The notes beneath the pieces were generated by a model that had not been told where the DNA came from, made no database searches, and saw only the letters and a list, made by a program, of their open reading frames with translations. The position numbers were made by a program, and so were the translations under genes. A DNA stretch of 64,000 bases from Effrenium voratum (lineage: Eukaryota; Sar; Dinophyceae; Suessiales; Symbiodiniaceae), in NCBI GenBank assembly GCA_963377175.1, contig CAUJNA010001491.1, positions 581,996 to 645,995 on the forward strand, given 5' to 3'. Every line of letters begins with the position of its first letter. Position 1 is the first letter of the stretch. Below are positions 1 to 8,076 of the stretch, in pieces.

Positions 1-435
1 TCTCCCAGGAATCGGGAGCAGGACAAGCGGCGTACGCCTAGCCCTAGGGGCGAGCCCCCAAGGAGGCCCAGATCTACGTCGCCCGGCGCTCCTGCGATTG
101 ATGCATGTAGGGACTTCGCGCGTGGATACTGTTCGCGCGGGCAAGAGTGCAAATTCGCACACACAAGAACTGGGAGTTCCGATGCTAAACGCAAGGAGCG
201 TCCTCCCCTGATTCCAGGGTATTGCGCCCAATGGGTTGCCTATGGAAAGTGCATGAGGGATAAGTGTGATTACAAGCATGCAAAGCCACCTGAGCATTTG
301 CTGAAAGAAGCGAAGCAACACACTGCGGCCCCAGCGACCGAGTCTGCCGATGCGCAACCCGAGTCTGCTGAACCTACTACCACTGCTGACGACAGGACAT
401 ATAGTCCTGCCCCTGATTTGTCAGCGGGTTTTTGA
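1..435 (+). CDS. Gag C-terminal part with two CCCH zinc fingers (5' partial)
   Basis: The reading frame is open from the first base of the window and ends at the TGA at 433-435. An Arg/Ser/Pro-rich stretch is followed by two CCCH fingers. The first has spacing C-x7-C-x5-C-x3-H (CRDFARGYCSRGQECKFAH, about 106-162). The second has C-x8-C-x4-C-x3-H (CAQWVAYGKCMRDKCDYKH, about 223-279). CCCH fingers bind RNA; here they sit where retroelement gag usually has CCHC knuckles, so a role in packaging element RNA is inferred. The tail is Ala/Pro/Glu-rich. The N-terminus is missing because the window starts inside the gene. Pol follows in the -1 frame. Confidence 0.75.
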   Translation, partial: SPRNREQDKRRTPSPRGEPPRRPRSTSPGAPAIDACRDFARGYCSRGQECKFAHTRTGSSDAKRKERPPLIPGYCAQWVAYGKCMRDKCDYKHAKPPEHLLKEAKQHTAAPATESADAQPESAEPTTTADDRTYSPAPDLSAGF

Positions 436-482
436 GAGGGGCGGGCCGTCACCCTCAGGCTATTGGGCTTGTTGCCTGCCCT
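426..482 (+). promoter_or_regulatory. Candidate -1 ribosomal frameshift signal (gag to pol)
   Basis: The heptamer G GGT TTT (426-432) fits the X XXY YYZ rule in the gag phase and is followed at once by the gag stop TGA. A -1 slip enters the pol frame, whose last upstream stop is TGA 414-416, so the slip must occur between about 417 and 432, exactly where the heptamer lies. Four bases downstream, 437-446 can pair with 474-482 (about 9 bp with one bulged G), a possible stimulatory stem. Confidence 0.6.
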
Positions 483-2489
483 GCTCATCCCATAGCCAAG
501 GCATATGAAGAGTATAGAGCTCGGCTTCAACGCCCTGAAGGGACAATGGAGTGGTCAGTGACCACTATTGGCGCTCGTACACTGCAAGGTACGTGTCCGG
601 GCGGCCCGAATATCAGAGCTGTAATTCGCAGACGAACAATTCGTCTCTCAGACAACGCTCTGATTGATGATGTCGATTTGAGTGTACCAACTCGTAAATC
701 CGTTTTATTCAGACGGATTCCTGGGCCAATTGACATTAGGACGGATTTCTATTACCTGCCCGGTAAGTGCGGCCAGTATAACTCTGAGCTCGCGAAGGCG
801 GTGAGGATTAAGCTCACTGCTCGCAGGCTGAGTTTCAATGACAATGCTGAAATTCAGCAAGTTGAGAATACAAGGACACGTGACGAGCCAAGGCCGATCA
901 TGAATCGGCGGTCGCATTCTCGCCCCATTCACCCGGATAGGTTGCGTCAACCTCCCGAGGTGATTGCGATGTCCGAGGAAAATGCTAGAATCCTAGCTGC
1001 CACTACTAGACAGATCGTACAGTTGCAATTAGGTGAGTACGTGCCTGATAATAGGTGGGCTCGTCGCCCTCGAATGATCAGGGAGAATGTTCCTGATCAG
1101 ATGCCTGCTATGCCTGGCCCACAAATCGAAATCCGTTGGCTTGCTGACACTGGGTGTCCTTTCGACTTGGTTGGGATGCATGACATTCCCGCGCAAGATC
1201 ATCGCCACATCAAGAATGGGCGAACCCAACATTCCTTGCAAACCGCAAATGGTGTTGCTGGGACTCAAGGTAGAGTTGATGCAACTGTTGAGTCACTTGA
1301 CGAGGATATCGAAGCCTTCGTCATGGGTAATACACCCTCGATTGTATCGATAGGGCGTAGGTGCGTGGATTTTGGATACAGTTTCCGGTGGGATGCTTTT
1401 GAGACGCCTGTTCTCATCTGCCCATCCGGGAGAACTGTTAGGCTCGACGTTATAAACAACGTCCCATACCTGCCTAAAGGGCCGGTTATGTTTGGAGCCC
1501 CGAACTTAGATGCATGTCCTGCGATACCGGCAATGCCCGGTCCAGTAATTGCCATGAACGATTCACTGTACCCTGCAGCTCCCTCTGAGGCCGACGCGCC
1601 TGACGAGGGGGGTGAAGTTGTTGAGATCAAACACCCTGAGGGCTACAGGACTGAAGCCCAGTTACGTGCTGAAGCTAAAACGCTTCAACACATGATGTCA
1701 CATTTGCCAAAGAATCCTTTTTGCCCACATTGCCAACGCGCAAAGATGGAGAACGTGCGTTTGCACCGCCGGGGCGGTGCCGACGCGCATGAATGCACGA
1801 AATTCGGTGATATTGTCACTGTTGACACGATGGTGTTACACGGTTTAAAGGACCGTGGTGTAAATGGTGAAACAGACGCAGTCGTATTTTACGACCTTGC
1901 GACCAAGTACATAGATGTACTCCCTGTTTTTAGTCGTTCTGTACCTAATACGGTAGAGGCTTTTCACAAGTTTATGGGTCCCGAACCCAAGATTGGTCTG
2001 TTATACTCGGACCAAGCCAGAGAGTTTCTTGCGGCTACTCGCCGAATGGCTTGGGTGCATCACATGTCCACACCCGGTATGCCAAAGACGAATGGCATCA
2101 TTGAAAACAAAGTGAAGCTAGTTCTGCATGGAGCAAGAGTACTCCTCAGACAAGCCGGCTTATCGCCCAAATGGTGGCCATTTGCCGTTCGAGCATTTTG
2201 CGCGGCCAGGAATCTCGAAAATCGAGGTGAAGGAACCGCATGGGGAAAGAGAAACGATGACAGGGATTTTCCCGGTCAACTCATCCCATTCGGATGTCTT
2301 GTTGATTTCAAGCCAATCGCGCCAAAACCGCGTAGGCTCGAAAAGGGGGGGCTCAAAAACGCCTCCGAACGGGACGACCATCACAAAGCTGATGAAATTC
2401 CTACAAAAGATCACTGGATCTTCGATGAAGAATCTGGCAAACTCGTCAGAGTGCACGTTGAACCAAGGACTAAGCTATTCAAGAGCTGA
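432..2489 (+). CDS. Element A pol, part 1: aspartic protease and integrase
   Basis: Read in the -1 frame after gag; the first codon is a TTG reached by frameshift, not a true start. The retroviral-type aspartic protease motif WLADTG lies with its Asp at about residue 239. The integrase zinc-binding part (H..H..CPHC) spans about 1685-1745. The DDE core shows TVDTMVL (about 1815), LYSDQAREF (about 2005) and, after about 35 residues, NGIIENK (about 2100). The integrase would insert the cDNA, and the protease would cut the polyprotein. The frame ends at TGA 2487-2489 just after a DHWIFDEESGK module; coding goes on in the +1 frame. Either a 1-nt indel or a +1 frameshift site would explain this. 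Confidence 0.85.
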   Translation: MRGAGRHPQAIGLVACPAHPIAKAYEEYRARLQRPEGTMEWSVTTIGARTLQGTCPGGPNIRAVIRRRTIRLSDNALIDDVDLSVPTRKSVLFRRIPGPIDIRTDFYYLPGKCGQYNSELAKAVRIKLTARRLSFNDNAEIQQVENTRTRDEPRPIMNRRSHSRPIHPDRLRQPPEVIAMSEENARILAATTRQIVQLQLGEYVPDNRWARRPRMIRENVPDQMPAMPGPQIEIRWLADTGCPFDLVGMHDIPAQDHRHIKNGRTQHSLQTANGVAGTQGRVDATVESLDEDIEAFVMGNTPSIVSIGRRCVDFGYSFRWDAFETPVLICPSGRTVRLDVINNVPYLPKGPVMFGAPNLDACPAIPAMPGPVIAMNDSLYPAAPSEADAPDEGGEVVEIKHPEGYRTEAQLRAEAKTLQHMMSHLPKNPFCPHCQRAKMENVRLHRRGGADAHECTKFGDIVTVDTMVLHGLKDRGVNGETDAVVFYDLATKYIDVLPVFSRSVPNTVEAFHKFMGPEPKIGLLYSDQAREFLAATRRMAWVHHMSTPGMPKTNGIIENKVKLVLHGARVLLRQAGLSPKWWPFAVRAFCAARNLENRGEGTAWGKRNDDRDFPGQLIPFGCLVDFKPIAPKPRRLEKGGLKNASERDDHHKADEIPTKDHWIFDEESGKLVRVHVEPRTKLFKS

Positions 2490-5400
2490 CAGCGTTGATG
2501 CTCCAATCGAGCATATTCGTCTCACCGCTGACCGTGATACATGGGTTCAGTATGATGAGGAAAATGGAGAAATGATACACTCCGTAGACTGGAGATACGG
2601 TCCAGATTCCACCAAGGAGCTAAAAGCCCCGTGGACTGGCGAGACGTATTTCACTGTAAAGCCAAAAGAATTTGACCCTCTTGAGGACTCTGATTACGAG
2701 CCCGAAGGAGATGATGAACTAGCTGATGATTCAGGGCCGTCCGATCACGGAGAGGACGAGTACAGTAACGTGCCCGCTATGCCGGCACAGAAGATTGACC
2801 CTGCATCTAAAGCGCCCAAATTCGGGCCAGTGTCGAAGCCTGGGATTTTCCTGGGTTATAGATTAGAGCCCGGTGGCCAGTGGAAGGGCGACTACTACGT
2901 TGCCGATCTTGAACACTTTAGGAACGGTTTTTCCCGACCCAGTGTTCATCAAGTCAAAAGAATTTGGCGGAACCCCGAAGAGGGGTACGTTTTTCCCATG
3001 TTGGCCGCCTATGAGCGTTTGACTAGGGAGGTCCAGCTCCTAGATACTGGAGAGGGAAAGGGTCTTCCCAAAGCGGATGCTCCAATCGAACCGGACAACC
3101 AGCTCAATGCCGATGGTCCGGGTTCTGATCATCCTAACGATGACAGTAGTGATCCTGCTGTTGACTCTGAAGCACATGCTGATGTTCCTGAAAGGGACCA
3201 CTGGGTGCGTGATGAGGAGTCCAAATCATGGCACAGACACCATGTCGATGCTCGACAGGCCTTTTTCGGGGATGATAGATCTTCACTGCCTCCTGGAGGC
3301 CCGTCTCAGGCGGATGTGGATGATTTTCGTGTAACTCATCTGAAGTACATTGACTCTACGCAGCAGTGTATCCGCGATGACAGGAGAATCCTGAACCCTG
3401 GACATCGAGTCAGAACTCAAAAGTTCTGGACTGGCGTAACCATTCTGTATGATAAAGGGCATGCTCCTTCCAGGGCTCCGAGGGTCACTCTGGCCAAGTT
3501 CAAAGATAGGCTAGACAAAGTCAAAGACCTCGATGCAGGTGAGCCTAAAGCCCACACCTTACACGGTGATGAGCTGGATTATGAGCAGAAGGAGAAAAGA
3601 AAGGAGAGGTCCTATTCTGGATCTGGTAAACCCAACTCCATTTCTTCTACTGACTGGAAAGGTATGTCCGTCGGTATGCGAAGGATATACATCGAGGCTG
3701 AAAGGGAGGAAGCTCTGAGACGAGCGCGTGCTGGCGAAGCCGCACCCTCCAAACCAGCTGGACCCGCTTTGATAAAGCAGAGATTGTTGATAGAATTTGC
3801 ATGTGAACCTGACTCTAAGCTCTCCGCCACCATGCTGGAACAGGGGGGTGACGCGATCCGCGTACACAAAGAGTCGTTCGACATTTTAAAGAATAAGGAT
3901 ATGACCAGATTAATTGAGATAGTCGACCAGAACCCTGGTTGCGACTTATGGGGCTCGATCCCGTGCGGACCGTGGAGTACTTGGCAATATGTTAATTTGT
4001 CTCAGTACGGTCCCGAGTTCGCGGTAGAGCTCAACGAAGCCAGACGAACGTCGATGGTCATGTTTGCTGCTTTCCTTCGTGTCGCCAAACGCGTGCGTTT
4101 TAAGGGAGGTAGAATTGCATTCGAGTGGCCGAGGCATTGCCTTGGTTGGAAACAGCCATTTATGAGACGTCTAATTGACAATCCCGACATCAGATGCGTC
4201 GATGTTGACGGTTGTGACTTTGGAATGCAAACGTCCGATCCCATCAGGAAGCAGTGGCGGATCGCCACTTCTTGCCCTGAACTAGCCAACGAGCTACGAG
4301 GGCGCACGTGTAGCCACGAAATAGGCTACCCCCACGCCAGGATCGAGGGAAGCCTTACGCCCTTGACTGCGCGATATCCCATTGGGATGTGTAAAGCCGT
4401 AATTAAAGGTCTTTACGGGCATAAGCCCTATGCGGCTGCCCCTGCTACCTTGAGCGAGGGGGACTACGCTCCTGCTGCGCCTGTTGAGGTAACGGAGGCC
4501 GATCCGTGTGCATGGAGGCGAGACAAGGATGCCTTGCTCGTCCACATGTTGAACAGTTATGCAACTCTCCCTACTCGGCAAACGCCTGGCTCTGCGGGCT
4601 TAGATTTAAGCTCGTGCGATGAAATCATCGTTCCCGCTAAGGGAAGTGCTCTTGTGCAAACTGGATGCGCCTTTACTTTCCCAAGCGGAGTTTACGGCCG
4701 CATCGCACCGAGATCAGGTCTGGCAGTCAAGCACATGCTAGACGTAGGTGCAGGGGTAATTGACCCTGATTTCTCAGGAGAAGTGAGAGTGATGCTTTTT
4801 AATCACTCTGATTATGAGTTTCGAGTTCGACCTGGAGACAGGATCGCTCAACTCATACTCGAGAAAGTCATGATTGTTGATGCCAAGATCACTGTCAAAC
4901 AACCCGACGTAACCGTCAGGGGGGTTAATGGCTTCGGCAGTACCGGCGGGTACCCTGCTGGTCCCGCCATAGGGTTAAATGGAGATCCTGTTCCGCCGAT
5001 GCCCAGATCGAACAAGGCTTCGGGGCATCAACCCAACCTACAGGGCATACCAACTTTTTACGCCTGTGTAGCAAGGCCTGTGACGAAGAAGGAGCAAGCT
5101 GGTAACGACAAGGCGCGTGCGGCTCTCCTCAAGGAGTGGACAAAGCTCCGAAAGTTGGGATGTTGGGATGAGTCGAAAGTTAGAGAGTGGAAGAAAGTTG
5201 CTGCCGAAGCGCGAGCGAACGGCAAGACTGTACATGTAGGAAGAATTTTTGACATATGTGTGGAAAAGAATCATGAACTCCCTGAGGATGATCCTAATAG
5301 GAAGTACAAAGGGAGAGTAGTGTTTGAGGGATGCTTTGTGAGGGACCAGTCAAATCACTGGGCCATGTTTTCCGAAGCTACCTCATGCCCGGCAACAATG

Positions 5401-5697
5401 GCCGCAGGCAAGATGTGTGATGCATATGGCATGTTGCCTGGTCACGCACTACAAGTCAGTGATGGCGAATCCGCCTATACCCAAGCTAAGCTGCTGGGTC
5501 CCACGACATGGGTGCGTATTCCTAAGGATCAATGGCCGCAAGCATGGGTTGATGCTGGCTATGACGATCCGGTCTGTCCATTGATCCTTGCCCTATACGG
5601 GCATCCTGATGCCGGCACGTTCTGGGAAAAGCATTGCGAAGCAAGGCTTATTGAGGTCGGATTTATCCGTGTCCCGGAATGGCCGAGTGTGTTTTAG
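2485..5697 (+). CDS. Element A pol, part 2: integrase tail, methyltransferase-like domain, dUTPase, N-terminal RT
   Basis: This frame is +1 to part 1 and meets it at about 2485. It opens with an acidic linker holding two more degenerate copies of the DHW..DEES module. The copia integrase C-terminal signature GIFLGYRLEPGGQW follows (about 2840). A Rossmann/C5-methyltransferase-like domain covers about 3780-4420, a trimeric dUTPase about 4530-4953, and the RT fingers/palm begin at about 5000. RT landmarks are SDGESAYTQAKL (first catalytic Asp) and LALYGHPDAGTFWE, matching the copia LYGLKQAPRxW block. The frame stops at TAG 5695-5697, directly before HPKYKLFLVVYVDD, and continues in the same frame. 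A TGG (Trp) to TAG change is the simplest reading. Confidence 0.85.
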   Translation, partial: ADSVDAPIEHIRLTADRDTWVQYDEENGEMIHSVDWRYGPDSTKELKAPWTGETYFTVKPKEFDPLEDSDYEPEGDDELADDSGPSDHGEDEYSNVPAMPAQKIDPASKAPKFGPVSKPGIFLGYRLEPGGQWKGDYYVADLEHFRNGFSRPSVHQVKRIWRNPEEGYVFPMLAAYERLTREVQLLDTGEGKGLPKADAPIEPDNQLNADGPGSDHPNDDSSDPAVDSEAHADVPERDHWVRDEESKSWHRHHVDARQAFFGDDRSSLPPGGPSQADVDDFRVTHLKYIDSTQQCIRDDRRILNPGHRVRTQKFWTGVTILYDKGHAPSRAPRVTLAKFKDRLDKVKDLDAGEPKAHTLHGDELDYEQKEKRKERSYSGSGKPNSISSTDWKGMSVGMRRIYIEAEREEALRRARAGEAAPSKPAGPALIKQRLLIEFACEPDSKLSATMLEQGGDAIRVHKESFDILKNKDMTRLIEIVDQNPGCDLWGSIPCGPWSTWQYVNLSQYGPEFAVELNEARRTSMVMFAAFLRVAKRVRFKGGRIAFEWPRHCLGWKQPFMRRLIDNPDIRCVDVDGCDFGMQTSDPIRKQWRIATSCPELANELRGRTCSHEIGYPHARIEGSLTPLTARYPIGMCKAVIKGLYGHKPYAAAPATLSEGDYAPAAPVEVTEADPCAWRRDKDALLVHMLNSYATLPTRQTPGSAGLDLSSCDEIIVPAKGSALVQTGCAFTFPSGVYGRIAPRSGLAVKHMLDVGAGVIDPDFSGEVRVMLFNHSDYEFRVRPGDRIAQLILEKVMIVDAKITVKQPDVTVRGVNGFGSTGGYPAGPAIGLNGDPVPPMPRSNKASGHQPNLQGIPTFYACVARPVTKKEQAGNDKARAALLKEWTKLRKLGCWDESKVREWKKVAAEARANGKTVHVGRIFDICVEKNHELPEDDPNRKYKGRVVFEGCFVRDQSNHWAMFSEATSCPATMAAGKMCDAYGMLPGHALQVSDGESAYTQAKLLGPTTWVRIPKDQWPQAWVDAGYDDPVCPLILALYGHPDAGTFWEKHCEARLIEVGFIRVPEWPSVF
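3775..4425 (+). other. C5-methyltransferase-like domain in element A pol
   Basis: Three blocks resemble C5-cytosine methyltransferase motifs: LLIEFACEPDSKLS (motif I-like, SAM site), GSIPCGPWSTWQ (motif IV-like, Pro-Cys nucleophile) and GGRIAFEWPRHC (motif VI-like, Glu). Motif X and the target-recognition part are not recognised. The domain sits after the integrase and before the dUTPase. It may be an active or a decayed methyltransferase, or only a related Rossmann fold. Cytosine methyltransferases captured by dinoflagellate retrotransposons have been reported, which makes the call plausible but not proven. Confidence 0.5.
4528..4953 (+). other. dUTPase domain within element A pol
   Basis: All five trimeric dUTPase motifs are present in order: TPGSAGLDLSS (1), GRIAPRSGLAVK (2), GVIDPDFSGEVRVMLFN (3), RPGDRIAQLILEK (4) and RGVNGFGSTGG (5). 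The Asp residues of motifs 1 and 3 are kept. The motif-3 aromatic is Phe where Tyr is usual. The enzyme turns dUTP into dUMP and PPi, limiting uracil in the cDNA. It is fused in frame between the methyltransferase-like domain and RT, so it is probably released or acts as part of the polyprotein. Confidence 0.92.
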
Positions 5698-7692
5698 CAC
5701 CCTAAGTATAAGCTTTTTCTTGTGGTTTATGTTGATGATTTCAAGATGGGTGGCCCATCCGCTAACCTATCGATCGGATGGGACCTCATTGGTCGGGTAA
5801 TTACAATGGAACCGCCGGGTACCCTCAAGCGGTATCTGGGCTGCGAGCATGAGTTTGCTGCAGCAGATGTACAGGGTTTCTTCGACCCTCGTACTGCCTG
5901 GACTGTGGATCATCCACCATCCAAAGAGATGCCTGACATTCGTTTCGGAGAGAAACGACTTCGAGCTGACGAGGTCAAATTCGACCCGGCTCGGGTGAAG
6001 ATTATCAAATATAACGAGGCGTGGTTCATGGAAGCATGCGTTGATAGGTACAAGGAGCTATGCCTCCCCAAGTACCCTAGACCTCTGGTGAAGGCTGAGA
6101 CGCCTTTTCTGGATGAAAGTAAACCGGAGTTGGATGAGAATCCCATCAACCCGGAAGTAGATCAGCTGTTTGGGCAGCCGTCTCCTTGCCCAACAGACGT
6201 GATTGCTGAACAGCCCGGTGTCCTAGGCGACGCTGCAGCTGCAGTTCTCATGAAAATTTTATATGGTGCTAGAATGGGTCGATACGACCTAATTAGACCT
6301 GTACAGGCTTTGGCCAGTCGAATCACTAAGTGGAATCGACTGTGCGACAAGAAGCTTCATAGGATTGTTTCCTATATCAACTCAACGCTAGACCTACACC
6401 TATACGGGTGGGTCTGTGATAAGCCTAGTGACATTGAAATCGTCGCTTACTGCGATGCCGATTTCGCTGGAGATCGTACCGATTCCAAGAGTACATCTGG
6501 TGTCCTTATTTGCCTTGTCGGCCCAAGGACATATGTTCCCATTACCGCAGTTAGCAAGAAGCAAACTTCGGTATCCAAATCGACTCCCGAAGCGGAGATC
6601 GTTGCACTAGATCATGGCGTGGCCAAGGAAGGCATGCCACTTGCACAGCTTTGGCAGTTTGCTATCGGTCAAGGCACCGGTAAGCCTGTCACGGTGAATT
6701 GTATGGAAGATAATGAGGCCGCATGCCGCATCATTATCACTGGGAACAACCCAAACATGCGATATATGTCGCGTACTCAGCGAATCGACATTAGTTGGCT
6801 CAATGAAGTCTACAATGAACAGATTTTTCGTTTCGTAGCATGTCCATCGCATTACCAAGGCGCGGACATTCTCACCAAAGCGTGCGTAGATAAGGTGACA
6901 TGGGGTAGGAATTTGCAGACTTTAGGAATGTTTAATCCAGGATTCCTGGAGAAATTCATTAGCCATCCCACCCTCCCTGTCGTAAAGCCTGCTGCTCCTG
7001 TTCTCCCCCCAATTAGGGGGGTACGCATGGAAACCGATCAAAATTCTTTTTTCAACAAGTTCATCCAGCTAGCTGAATCCAGCTATATGGTTTTTGACAT
7101 AGTTGAGGATCGATCGAATGTTTGCGATGCGCGAAACATTTTTGTCGATTCTGAGCTTGGCATAACGCCTGAACCTCAGTTTGGTAGATGGCTTACCTAC
7201 TTTGTTAGACCGGCCAATCTATGCCCTGTTATCCCTAGACGGGGTACAATTGAAGGCTCCAGACCTAACATATTGTTATGTAGATGTAGCAGTTTGATCG
7301 ATGCATCCACGCGAGGGAATTGGAGCAAGATCAGGCGCGCACGTGACCAGGTAGAGCAGTGCCAATCATGTCTAAACGACTTAATTGAGCACGCGCTGAA
7401 CACGGAGTTTTCCGTAGGCATTTTCATACAGCCAAATACCTGGATTGCTAATCGCGATGTTCTTGTCAAGCTTGGCGTAAACCGCTATAGCCGTGTTGTA
7501 CACTATTGCTCATGTCTTGTAAATAAAGATCATGTGCATGCATTGACATTAATTTGTATTTCACGACATGTGAACTCTTTCCCAGTTTTCAAATGCAACA
7601 GGATGTATCGCACTACACGTGTTGATCCTCTTGTGCATGACTTAGTTGTGAAATATGCGACCCGCGCTGCTCTTCAAATAGCCTTGAACTGA
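5698..7692 (+). CDS. Element A pol, part 3: RT palm, RNase H and C-terminal extension
   Basis: Same frame as part 2, separated only by the TAG. The RT catalytic box is VVYVDDFKMGG (about 5725). RNase H follows with YCDADFAGD..KSTSG (about 6448), STPEAEIVALDH, EDNEAACRI and the HYQGADILTKA block of copia elements (about 6850). After RNase H there is an unusual extension of about 240 aa without a recognised domain. It contains a Cys-rich segment (LLCRCSS.., then CQSC, about 7270-7370) that could bind metal. The frame ends at TGA 7690-7692. The product would copy element RNA into DNA in the particle. Confidence 0.85.
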   Translation, partial: HPKYKLFLVVYVDDFKMGGPSANLSIGWDLIGRVITMEPPGTLKRYLGCEHEFAAADVQGFFDPRTAWTVDHPPSKEMPDIRFGEKRLRADEVKFDPARVKIIKYNEAWFMEACVDRYKELCLPKYPRPLVKAETPFLDESKPELDENPINPEVDQLFGQPSPCPTDVIAEQPGVLGDAAAAVLMKILYGARMGRYDLIRPVQALASRITKWNRLCDKKLHRIVSYINSTLDLHLYGWVCDKPSDIEIVAYCDADFAGDRTDSKSTSGVLICLVGPRTYVPITAVSKKQTSVSKSTPEAEIVALDHGVAKEGMPLAQLWQFAIGQGTGKPVTVNCMEDNEAACRIIITGNNPNMRYMSRTQRIDISWLNEVYNEQIFRFVACPSHYQGADILTKACVDKVTWGRNLQTLGMFNPGFLEKFISHPTLPVVKPAAPVLPPIRGVRMETDQNSFFNKFIQLAESSYMVFDIVEDRSNVCDARNIFVDSELGITPEPQFGRWLTYFVRPANLCPVIPRRGTIEGSRPNILLCRCSSLIDASTRGNWSKIRRARDQVEQCQSCLNDLIEHALNTEFSVGIFIQPNTWIANRDVLVKLGVNRYSRVVHYCSCLVNKDHVHALTLICISRHVNSFPVFKCNRMYRTTRVDPLVHDLVVKYATRAALQIALN

Positions 7693-8076
7693 GTAGGCTT
7701 GATGGACATCATTCACAACAGCATTAGTCATGCTGCAATAACTAACGCAAATTCGCGACATTAGTTCAGGCACATTCGCCTCGATTAGATGGTTTGTGTT
7801 TGTGTCATTTTCCGCCCGGGTGGGCATGTCCATAGGGTAGCTTTGCAGTTTCATGTATAGTGATGTAGCAGGGTTGTTGTCAACGCACGACTGTTTATCA
7901 TAGGCACGACCATATTCGGTCTTATACCAGGGGAAATTGCCCCTTCGTACCCATAGAGATGGCACCCAAGGTTTACACACCTTTGGATGTGGAAGGTTTC
8001 CCTGTTCTCGGGGTATCTTCCGTGGTATTCTTTGTTTTAGTGGTACCCTACCGCTTCCCGGGCGCAAACTCGCGCC
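7693..8076 (+). other. Spacer between pol and the first long ORF
   Basis: No ORF of note and no clear LTR (no paired TG..CA repeat seen) lie here. It could be a 3' untranslated region of pol, an internal promoter region for the next ORF, or a degraded LTR. The end (about 8060-8076) is GC-rich and leads into GCCATGG. Confidence 0.5.

Larger units (their letters stand above)
1..7692 (+). mobile_element. Element A: Ty1/copia-type retrotransposon, left end outside window
   Basis: The domain order is gag zinc fingers, aspartic protease, integrase, methyltransferase-like domain, dUTPase, reverse transcriptase, RNase H and a C-terminal extension. Integrase before RT is the Ty1/copia order. The 5' LTR and most of gag lie left of the window. 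No LTR was recognised directly after the RNase H region, so the element may run on through the two long ORFs to a possible polypurine tract near 17580. It is probably no longer autonomous, because pol carries one frame change (about 2480) and one in-frame TAG (5695-5697), but otherwise it is open over 7 kb and so fairly young. Confidence 0.85.

Noticed and set aside
2128..2480. Start of the second pol frame at 2128
   Set aside because: The stretch 2128-2480 in that frame overlaps the true integrase frame and has no integrase motifs; coding in this frame begins near 2485.
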